Part shown: piece after piece, positions 8,501 to 20,500 of the stretch
Position numbering within the stretch: the first letter of the stretch is position 1
How the letters are laid out: the number at the start of each line of letters is the position of its first letter
Source: Candidatus Uabimicrobium amorphum
Lineage (GTDB): Bacteria > Planctomycetota > Uabimicrobiia > Uabimicrobiales > Uabimicrobiaceae
Assembly: GCF_009002475.1 (NCBI RefSeq)
Contig: NZ_AP019860.1
Coordinates: forward strand, 4,921,001-4,985,000
Direction: 5' to 3'
DNA: 64,000 bases
Translations under genes and position numbers: made by a program
The notes under the pieces: model-generated
Told to the model about the DNA's origin: nothing
Seen by the model: only the letters and a program-made list of their open reading frames with translations
Database searches by the model: none

Positions 8501-11500
8501 AGTCAAAGTTTATTTGAGCGTTGGTCGCAAACGTATCAAGTGGTTTCGCTGCGTTTTGTACGGTGACATCGTAAGAAATGACAAATGCATTGTCTTGCGC
8601 TAGCGTATTGTCGATTCCTAAGTCTTCGAAATCAATGGTAAACTCCCGTGTTACTTCATCAAAAGTGAATTGGTTTGCCTGAAGTTCAACAATAACTGGG
8701 GCGCCATTCTCATCGAGAACAGGGTCTCCATTCTGATCAACAAGGCTTACTTCGACACTATTGAGGTCAAGTAGTGTGTTTTCTGGAACTGTGTCGGTGT
8801 AGACTAGGTCAAATGCATCCGCAGTGCTGCTCGCGTTATGATTTATCGTGGAGATATATGATATGGTATCTCCCGCGTCAAGTTCCACATCAATGTCACC
8901 ATCGTTTATTTCGATGTTGTCTACAAACTGTTGTTGTACAATGTCGAGTACTGGTTCGACTATGGTAATCGCATCGTTATCCGTACTGGATACAATGATG
9001 GCGTCGCCGTTATCGTCTTGGCTTTGTACGGTAGTGGCAAACGCTTTATTTTCTCCATTGTTGTTATTGACGTCATCGTTGAGAACAACGGCACCGAACT
9101 TAATTTGTATATCAAAATCGTTGTTGTCGATTTGGCCAAGATCAAGAACTCGATTATTAAAGCCAGGATCGCCTTCGTTGACAACATTACCAAAATCAAT
9201 AGTGAGTGTTTGTGTTCCATCACCGTTGTCGACAATTTCCACTTGTGGATCATCAGTGGTAACGCCATTTCCTGGTTCGATGCCTGCCAAAACATCATTG
9301 ATATCCACTTGGATTCCCGCAGGAATGACTTGTGAAACAATAACATTTTCGTTAGTACCCTCGACAATATCGACATCTATCGTCACAGGAACCGTGTCCC
9401 CAATTTGGAAATCAGTTATGTCAATGACTCCGTCGTTATCTTCGTCAACACCGATGTGTGCTTCGACATTAATTTCATTTTTACTCGATAGCTTAACATC
9501 GTCATTGGCACTTCCGCTACGCTCGTTGGCATCGTCACCTGCGATGGAGTCAAAGTTTATTTGGGCGTTGGTCGCAAACGTATCAAGTGGTTTTGCTGCG
9601 TTTTGTACGGTGACATCGTAAGAAATGACAAATGCGTTGTCTTGCGCTAGCGTATTGTCGATTCCTAAATCTTCGAAATCAATGGTAAACTCCCGTGTTA
9701 CTTCATCAAAAGTGAATTGGTTTGCCTGAAGTTCAACAATAACTGGGGCGCCATTCTCATCGAGAACAGGGTCTCCATTCTGATCAACAAGGCTTACTTC
9801 GACACTATTGAGGTCGAGTAGTGTGTTTTCTGGAACTGTGTCGGTGTAGACTAGGTCAAATGCGTCCGCAGTGCTACTCGCGTTATGATTTATCGTGGAG
9901 ATATATGATATGGTATCTCCCGCGTCAAGTTCCACATCAATGTCACCATCGTTTATTTCGACGTTGTCTACAAACTGTTGTTGCACAATGTCGAGGACTG
10001 GTTCTATGATGGTTATGCTGTCTTGTTCAACACCCGAAGCGATAACAACATTGCCATTGTCGTCTCTACTTTGTACTGTGGAGAAAAAGCTCTTGACATC
10101 ACCGTTGTTGTTAAGCGCATTGTCATTGAGAATTTCACCATTGAATTCAATTCTGATGTCAAATTGGTTGTCATCAACGTTTTGCGGATCTCCTAGTGCT
10201 CCTTCTGGATCGGCAGCACCGTCATTACCGTTGTTGGTAACATCGCCAAAGTCGATACTCAATGTTTGTGTCCCATCACCATTGTCCACAATTTGAACGA
10301 TAGGTTGCGCTCTTTCTGGAGTAGCATCGGCGTCAAATGTAATTCCTGCAAGAACATCATTTACATCAATTTCAATGCCTGCGGGTATGATTTGCTCGAT
10401 GACGACGTTTTCCGTTACCCCTTCAACGAGACTGACATCCAGTGAAATGGGAACACTTTCACCAATCTGAAATTCGGTATCATCAATAACGCCGTCGTTG
10501 TTGGCGTCAATACCCACGTGAGCTTCGAGGTCGATATTGGCTTCGGCAGCCAAAATGACATTGTCGTTGGCACTCTTACTTCTCTCGTTGGCATCAACAC
10601 CTTCTACAGAATCAAAATTAATTTGGGCATCGGTGGCAAATGTATCGCCCACTACCGCAGTGTTTTGGATGACCACATCGTACGAAATGGCAAGTGTATT
10701 GTCTTGTGGAAGATTGTTATCAATCCCAAGATTGGCATCGTCTAGATTGAAAATATTAAATTCTCGTGTCACTGGATCAAATGTGAAATGCACGTTTTCC
10801 ACAAGTGCAATAGGAGCACCGTTGTTGAATGTAACTGTGACACTATCGGTGTCAAGTAACGTATCCTCAGGTACAATATCGGTATAAGTCAAGTCAAATG
10901 CGTCGGCGGTACTGCTGGCATTGTGAGTAACAGTGGAGGTATATGATATTGTATCTCCTGCATCCAGTGCAATGTCTGTATCTCCATCATTAATTTCGAC
11001 AATGTTACCGTTACCGTCGTCGATAAATTGTTGTTGTACGATATCAAGTACAGGTTCGATGATACTAATGGCGTCATTATCCTCTGCAGATGCGATGACC
11101 GCATCACCATTGTTGTCTTGACTTTCGACTGAAGTGACAAAAGCTTTGTTATCACCATTATTATTAAGCGCTTCGTCATTGAGAATTTCACCACCGAATT
11201 CAATACGAATGTCGAAATTGTTGTCGTCGACATTGTTTGGATCTCCCAATTCTTCTGGATTAAACAAATCGTTATTATTTCCGGCGTTGACGACATTGCC
11301 AAAGTCAACGGTAAGTGTTTGTGTACCATCGCCATTGTCGACAATTTGTACCTGCGGAGCATCAGTAGTTACGTCGGCTCCACGTGTAATACCTGCGAGA
11401 ATTTCCGCAGCATCTAGCTCAATACCTGCAGGAAGGATTTGTTGTACCACAACATTTTCCGTCGTACCCTCGACAACATCAACATCAATGGTGATAGGTA

Positions 11501-14500
11501 TATTGTCTCCGATTTGAAAATCAGTGACATCAACTACTCCATCATTATCATTGTCAATACCGACGTGGGCTTCTACATTGATAAACTGTTTGGATGCCAG
11601 TGATACTTTGTCGTTGGCACTGCCGTCACGTTCATTGTCATTGTCACCATCGACGGAGTCAAAATTGATTTGTGCATCGGTGGCAAAAACATCGCCAGGG
11701 TTAGCGGTATCTTGCACGATGGTGTCGTATCTAATCTCCAATGTTGCGCCTTGTGGTAAATTATCATTAATACCATTGACTCCGTCGAGATTCAATATTG
11801 TAAAATCTCCGGTGTCGGCGTCAAAAGTAAAGTGTTCATTTACATTGAGTGGTAACTCACCGGTTGTATTACCCTGTGCATCTGTAAATATCACCACCAC
11901 AGTGTCGGTCTTGAGTAGTGTGCCTGCGGGAATGACATCCGTGTAATTTAGATCAAAAGCATCCGCAGCGCTACTGCCATTGTGGGTAATGGTAGATGTA
12001 TAGCTAATAATGTCACCAGCATCTATTTCAATATCAAGACTTCCATCGTTGACTTCAACCAGACGGTTATTGATAAATTGTTGTTGTACAATGTCAAGGA
12101 CTGGTTCGACAATGTTTACTGTGTCGTTATCTTCTGCAGACGCAATGATGGCGTCACCATTGTCGTCTTGACTTTCTACCGAAGTGACAAATCCCTTATT
12201 GTCGCCGTTGTTATTGAGGGCGTCATCATTTAGTACTTCGCCATCGAATGTAATGCGAATGTCAAAATCGTTATCATTGACATTGTTAGGGTCTCCCAAC
12301 ACTTCCGGATTAAATGGAGCGTTCCCCTCATTCACCACATCACCGAGTTCTACCGTCAGTATGGTGTTTCCGTCACCGTCCAATGCGGTGGTTACCTTCG
12401 TTGGATCTATGGTGAAGGTTCCATCGCCGTTATCGGTAACATTTGCTGCGGTAACGCCATCGTCAAGACTGATCACGAATGTGTCTAGATTGAAATCAAT
12501 CCCCGCAGGAATTACTTGTGTAAATACGACATTTTCTGTCGTTCCTTCGAGGACATCGCCATCAATAGTGACCGGTATACTATCCCCAATTTGAAAATCG
12601 GTAACACCGTCGCCTACGTGTGCTTCGACGTTGATAAATTTTGCCGATGCCAGTGAAACATCATCATTGGCACTGCCATCGCGTTCGTTGACATCATCAC
12701 CGTCGACAGAATCAAAATCAATTTGTGCGTTGGTGGTAAAAACATCCCCTGGTCTTGCGTCATCTTGTACAATGGTATCGTAAGTGACCGTCAATGTATT
12801 GTTCTGCGGTAGATTATCGGTAATGCCGAGCCCAGCATCATCCAGATTGAAGATGATGAAATCTCCGGTGTCGGCATCAAAGGTAAAGTGTGTATTCTCC
12901 ACCAAACTTACTGTATTTGCGACATTATTTTCGTCGGTAAAGGTAACTGCGACACTGTTGGTGTCAAGCAATGTATTCTCTGGAATCACCTCGCTATAAG
13001 TAAGATCAAATGCATCGCCGCTGCTAGCAGCATTGTGACTTATGGTCGAAACATATGTGATGATATTTCCCGCATCAACTGCGACATCCAAACTACCATC
13101 GTTTACCTCAACGAGGTTTCCTGCACCGTCATCGATAAACTGTTGTTGTTGTATATCGAGTACTGGTTCGACAATCGTAAAAGAGTCAGCATCTTGTAAT
13201 GAAGAAACTTTAATGTTGCCCGCGTCATCTTGGCTTTCTACAGTTGTTTGAAAGTCTTTGCGATTTCCGTTGTTGTTGACATCCACATCATTGAGAACTT
13301 CTGCGTCGAACTCAATGCGAATGTCGAAGTCGTTATCATTGACATCGTTGGTATCGCCGAGGTTGTCGATATTGAAACCATCATTACCTTGTTTTACCAC
13401 ATCACCGAAATTGACAACAAGTGTTTGTGTGCCATCACCGTTATCGATGATTTGTACTTGTGGATCATCTGTTGTTATGTTGTTTCCTAAAGTAATGCCA
13501 GCCAAAATTTGTGCTTCATCAATTTCGATTCCTGCTGGAATCACTTGTCGAATAATGACATTTTCTGTAGTCCCTTCGACAACGTCTGTGTCAATTGTGA
13601 CAGGTACACTATCACCAACTTGGGCAGTATCATTGCCCAGTGTCGTTTCGACATTGATGACATTTGTTGAAAGTACGTTGATACTGTTTACAGCGTTATT
13701 TGGTCTCTGAATGTCGTTGTCACCAACGTTATCTTGTGAATCAAAATCAACATTAGCATTAACGATGAAATCGTCTCCTGGATTTGCCGTGTCTAGAAGT
13801 AGGGCGTCGAAGTTTACTTGGAGGTCATCTCCTAGAGGTAAGTCATCTAGGCCCAGTAGTTGGAGCTGTGTATCACTAATGGTAATGCGGTCAAAAACAC
13901 CATCACCGTTATCATCTGTCAAGAATGGTGTAAGATCGTCTCCGTTGTTGACGTCAAGAATATTTCCGCCTATGTCAAGACGCTGTATTTCTGTATTTTG
14001 TGGTATATCAAGACTTATATTTAAATCGAATGCTTCTGCAGTACTCGCGTTGTTATGTGAAAAAATGGCATTGTAGGTAATGGTGTCACCAGCATCGAAA
14101 TCAAAAGCAACACCATCGTTTACGCTTTCACCGTTGATTTGTTGTGCTAGTGCAATGTCTAATATCGGTTCGGCAATTTGTACCTGATCATTGTCATTAT
14201 CAGACGCGACTTCATTGCCCGCGTCATCGGCTGTGGTGATGGCGGTGGCAAAATCTTTCGCGTCACCATTGTTATTGTTTGCAACATCGTCGAGAACAAC
14301 CGTATCGAAATTAATCGTAATATCCGGTTGATCGTCGCCACGTGTATTTGCATCACCAAGTTGTTCCGGATTAAAATTCGCAGAACCTTCATTAACTACG
14401 TCACCGAGTTCAATGGTGAGAACGGTGTTACCATCACCGTCGACAGCGGTGATTATTTTTGTTGGGTCAATGGTAAACGTTCCATCGCCGTTATCAGTAA

Positions 14501-17500
14501 CATTTTCGGCGGTAACACCTGGGTCAAGGTTGATGACAAAAGTGTTGAGGTCAAATTCGATTCCCGCCGGAATAACCTGCGTAATGATGACATTTTCACT
14601 GGTACCTTCGAGAACGTCGGCGTCGATTTGTACCGGAATGTCATCACCAATTTGGAAATCGGTGAGGTCAACTACACCATCGTTGTTGTTATCAACTCCA
14701 ATGTTGGTTTCTACGGCGATTTGTGCGGCGGAATTGATCGCAATATTATCTTGCGCTTGTTGTCCGGCGCGAGATATTTCGTTGCCAGCGGCATCGGTAT
14801 TTGGTCCAACGTCTTCTTGCGAGTCGAAGTCAACAGTCGCGTCGACAGCGAAGTTGTCGCCGACGACAGCGGTGTCGAGAATTTCGACATTGTAGTTGAC
14901 GACAAGAGTGTCGTTACGAGCTAAGTTTTCCAAGCCAACAGCTTCGAGCTGTGCGTCGCTAATCTGAATTTGATCATCAATACCGTCGCCGTTGGTGTCT
15001 ACGGTGAAATTCGCGAGGACAACTGGATCGTTAATGATGTTACCATCACCGAGGTCAAGTGTTCGCAGTTCGGTGTTCACGGGTATGTCCAGAGCAATGT
15101 TTAGATCAAAAGCTTCGGCGTTGTTTGCGCTTGCAGCATTGTGATTGATGGTGGCGGTGTAGCTAATCGTGTCACCGGCATCGAAATCGAAAACATCATC
15201 GTCATTGACCGCGGTGGTCACACCGTCGTTGGTAACGGCTTGTGTAACTGCAACGTCGAGAACCGCTTCAATGATAGCGACCTGATCGTTGTCATTATCA
15301 GAAGCGACTTCATTACCTGCGTCATCGGCTGTGGTAATGGTGGTGGCAAAGTCTTTGGTGTCACCGTTGTTATTGTTGACTGCATCATCGAGGACAGTAC
15401 CATCGAAGTTGATGGTGATGTCCGGCTGAATATCGCCACGGGTGTTTGCGTCACCGAGTTGTTCGGGATTAAAATCGGTAGAGCCTTCATTGACCACGTC
15501 ACCGAGTTCGATGGTGAGAACGGTATTGCCATCACCGTCTACGGCGGTGGTCACTTTTGTTGGATCAATGGTGAATGTACCATCGCCGTTATCGGTGACA
15601 TTTTCCGCAGTAACGCCATTGTCAAGGTTGATGACAAAAGTATTGAGGTCAAAATCGATTCCTGCGGGAATCACCTGAGTAATGACAACGTTTTCGTTAG
15701 TACCTTCGAGGACGTCGGCGTCGATTTGTACCGGAACATCGTCACCGATTTGGAAATCCGTGAGGTCGACGACACCGTCATTGTCATTGTCTACGCCAAT
15801 ATTTGTCTCTACGGCAATTTGCTTAACCGAATCCATTTGTATCGAATTATTTACACTGCGTGTGCGCTCTTCAATGAGTTGGTCGTTAGCATCATCATCA
15901 ACATCTCCTGGTAGCGTTGTAAAATCTACATCAAAATCGATGGCAAACGTATCTCCTGGATTCGCCTGGTCCTGTACAACGGTATCATAGGTGATGACTA
16001 GCGCGTCATTTAGCGCTAAGTCGTCTAAGTTGGCCGCGATGTTGTTTAAGTCGTCGGCGTTTAGCTCGATGCTTAAATTTCCATTACCATCATCAACGAT
16101 AAATGGTGTTGGATCAACGGCAATTCCTCCGATGACAAAACTCGTCGCATCGATCACTGTTTGTGCAGGAATGTCAAGAGCAATAGTGAGATCAAACGCA
16201 TCACTTTGACTGTCACCGGCATGGGAAACTTCTGCGGTGTAGGTAATGATGTCTCCTGCGTCAAAGTTACCGATCTTGTCGTTGTCCACTGTTTCGCCAT
16301 TCACTTGTTGGGTTAATTTTGTTTGCAGTATCGGCTCTTCGACATTTAGCTGTACCTGATTTGAGGTACGAACATCTTGTAGTTGTTCGCCGTCTAAGTC
16401 GAAAGTATTTTGGTGTTGTGTATTGTTGAGATTAATGGCCAAGTTATCTTTCACAATAGCGTCGAATTCAATAATAATTCTCTCGGCGTTGTCATCACGG
16501 TCGTTGTTTTGGATGTCGCCTATATTAAACTGTAAGTCCTGTCCGTTTTGTACGACAGCTCCAGCAACAGCGTCTAGATCAAATGTTGGCGGAATGGCAT
16601 CGTTATCGGCACCTTCGATATTGGCGGGGTTGCCAAAGTCTTCTTCGGCAACAAACGACAGTGTTGTATTTCCTAAAAATTCAAGTCCTTCTGCCAATTG
16701 ATCACGGATAACCGTATCGTCGAGAACCGTCTCCGGAAACTCTATGTCTAGACGAAAACGTACCACTTCACCAATGGCGACTTGCACGTTGTCTGAGGCG
16801 TTTGCGTCTGTGTGAGCAGCGGAAGTTGCCACAATAGATTTCGTCAGTACAGGTTCAAATATGGTGACCGACGCATCGTCCTCGGCGGTAAAATTATTGT
16901 CTTCCCCTGGGTCGTTAGGGTCACCAGTTCTCTCCACCGCGAGAATATTTGCCGCTCCGCTGCCGGCAAGCTGTAACTCCGCATCGTCTCCCAAACTTGT
17001 GAAAGTAACATCCGCATTATTTTGAATTGCTTCACCCAGTACGACGTCGTCGTCAACATCAATTTGGAATTGTACTGTGACGCTTTGCCCGATGAGCAGC
17101 TCTTCGACAACAACTTCTATGCTATTGTTGGCAATATCTTCGTTGAGTTGATCTGTAGTGCCGCTTACGGTTTGTAACGTGCCTGGTACCAGTGAAATAC
17201 CATCGGGTATTGCGTCGCTAAGTACGATATCAAAAGCATCGGCGTTGCCGTCACTTGTGAGAGTTATCTGGAAGATGAGTTGGTCTCCCGCATCACCGCC
17301 TGTATTTTCTACAGGATCGCCCGTTTCAGCGTCGAGGACCACTTTGTCAATACTTATGTTTGGTTCTACTATGTTCACGGTTGCAGTGGCGTCGTCGCTA
17401 TCTGGCTCACGTCCTTCATAACTTATGGTCACAGTGTTGTCAAGTGTTTCACCGTCTTGAACAACGTTGGCATTGAGTACCACAGCCTGGTATTCAATGG

Positions 17501-20500
17501 TAATAGTGTTGTTATCTGTGGCGAGACCATCCGTAAAGTTGGTATTGACAACCGTTCCAAAGTTAAGGTCTAACTTACGCGCTACGGCCGTGTCACCATT
17601 ACCTTCATCACTGATGACTTGGTTGGCTGCGACAACGTCAAAGTTGTTATTGCCAATGGTCGTTGTAATGCCAGTGGCTGCTGTAATCGAAGTAACACCG
17701 ACGAAGGCCAATCCTTCATCAAGAATGTCGTTGAAAGTAAACTGTGGCAATGTCGCTTCTGGTAAATCTATGATGACACGATAGTTGATGATTTCTCCTA
17801 CCGTAAAATCAGTGTCTCCCACGATTGCTTTTTGCACTTCAATGGTGTTGATTCGCAGTTGATCTTCGTTAGAGTCTACAGCGTCAAAAGTTCTTTGGTT
17901 GGCGATGGCAAGTGCATCATCAGCGAGCAAACGTAGTTCGTCTTCTGAAGGGTTGTTCTCGTCAACAGGTACACTGTCTGCAATATTGGGAACGGACGAA
18001 TATTCCGTTATTTGCGCGGTGTTTGAAATAAACTCGTTACCGTTTACGGTGGTGGCAAGCGTCACATTAAAGGTAAATGTTAGTTCCTCGTCCACTCCAA
18101 TTGTGTTGGAGGAGGTCGCATCTACCGCTTTGGCAAACTCGATTGTGCTTGTGTTGTCGCCATTATCTGTTTCTGTACCAACAAATCCTGCCGGCGTTTC
18201 CGTGAATACCACAGAACCTGCCACAAATAGTTCGTTGTCAAGTATGTCTTCGATGACAATATCAAAAGCAGCGCCGGTGGCTCCGTTTTCTAGCTCGGCA
18301 CCAGTGAAAGGGTCTGTTGTACTTGGGTTTGCTACTGTTAGTGTAATTTCGACAGTGTCTCCCGCATCAAAAATACCATCGCCCATTTGTTTATCGATAA
18401 TGAGTTGTGGTTCAGTGACGATGACATGTTCGATATCTTTTACTGCCGCGGTACCATCGTTTAGTACATCAGCAAAAACTTCATTGTTGAGGACAGTCTG
18501 TTCTGCGTCTAAGAACGTAACAGAACTTTGGTCATTGATCACCTGATTAAACTCACCATCGACGACGGACACATAACGAATAAGTGCGGTACTGTCAGGA
18601 CCAAGTTCTTCTATACTACTTAGGTCAAATATTTTTAAATTGTTACCTTCCACCACAAAGTGTGTACCTTCGACAAGTCCAATGCCGTCGGCTGTTATGG
18701 AGTTTTTATCTAGTTTACCAGTAATGACATCATTGAAAACAATGCGTGTCGCCCCGTCTTCATTGGTAATATCTCCATCGTCCGTATCCAGGTTCTCTAG
18801 CTGGTTTTGATAAGAGATTGTGGTGCGATTCTTCTCACTATCAAAAGAAAACAGTGTGACTTGTGTGTTGGTGACGTTGGCGGCCGTTTGTGGATTGTTG
18901 AGCCCTACATTCGCGGCGTCGTTTGTCACAATGGCTTTGTATTCGACTAAAAATGTCCCGCTGTCGTTAAACGTTTCTACATCGCGAAACGTAAAGGCTA
19001 GATTTCCGGCGACATCGCCACCAAATGTTGCTCTGGGGATTTCCGTAAGGTCTTCCACCGATACGGGTTTTACATCGACAACAACATCATTCTCTAAAAT
19101 ATCCTGCTCTGCAACAGGGTCTTCTCCGACAACAACACTAAATTGTATCTCCATTACTTCGCCAATCGTTAGGTCTTGTGTACGACCAAATTCGGTGATT
19201 TCTAGGGTGTTATTTGCGGCATTGAATTCAAAAGAACCCGAACTTAAAGTACTAATGAAACCTTCCGACACTACGCGAACAGAGTTGGGGTCAAAAGTTG
19301 TATTGGCGGGCAATGTTTCCAAGTAAGATACCGGTGGATTTATGGTAAAAGGTGTTGTGCCGTTATGTGTAAGTGTTGTGGTAAACTCAATGATATCTCC
19401 GTCTTGGAGATTTGCAACACCATCTGCGTCTAGTACAACCCCGTTTACTTCCGCTTGTTGTGCAATATCTATAGTATTTGGTTCTACGTTGGCAACGGTA
19501 GTATCAATGGTGAAAATCATCTGCGCACCAAGACCAAGATCATTGATGAGACTTCGCTCTATGTCATCAATTCCATTAAAGATAATGGTGCCATCGAATA
19601 CAGTGAAATGTTTGTCTTCTATTAAAGTAATCGCACCTTCGCTTGTGCCTGGTATGTCAAGAGTGATATTGTTGATGACACTGGCCGGTGGAATTTCTTG
19701 TGTGAGAACAATATCTAGGGCATCGGCATCACCACCGCCGGTTAGGGTGGTGACAAAGACTAAGCTATCTCCGCCTTCTGTATTTTCTGCAGCATCGAAA
19801 GCGTTATCGACAAGAACACCGTTGACAAAAGCCTCTAATTGTACGTCGACTTCAGGGGCAAGTACTGTATCGCCCACAATAACTTCGGTAAAATCAAAAG
19901 AACCATCGGCGTTGTTTTGTCCGTCAAAATCGTCCGTTCCATCACCGTCTATATCGGTAATAACGCGCGCACTGCCTTCAATAAAATCAAATCCTGGTGG
20001 AAGGTTGTCGATTAAGTTGAGGTCGTTTTGTCCGTCTGGTAAAGTCACTTCTAGTTGGAAGGTGACCACTTCGCCAATCGCCACTTCACGATTTACGTCA
20101 TCGCCTACGGAAGTATTGATGATTTGCTTATCGATTTGCACATCTTGGATGATGGCCACGGCCTTATCGCTTAAATCAAGCCCAGCGTTGCCATTGTCGG
20201 CAACAGCAAAATTTTCTCCACCTTCCGCGGTGGCAAAATTTTCGATAAATGCTTCATTGACATGTTTGGAATTTGCCGGTACTTCTTCGATAACAGCTAA
20301 ATCATAGGTGATGACCAAGATATTGGAACCCGTTGTATTGGGAATTTCTACTTCGCCGTTTTCTGGGTCTATTTGTAAGAAAGCTGCCGTAGCAAGGGCA
20401 CCTGAAGGTTCAATATCGTTGGCCGGATCTCCAGGGTTGTCGACCAATTTAATACCATCAGCAAAAAGCTCCAACCCGTCGACAATGGCTCCGTCGTTGG

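Noticed and set aside
7440..16300. CRISPR-like or satellite array
   Set aside because: The period is about 1,050 bases and in frame with one coding sequence; it is protein-domain repetition.
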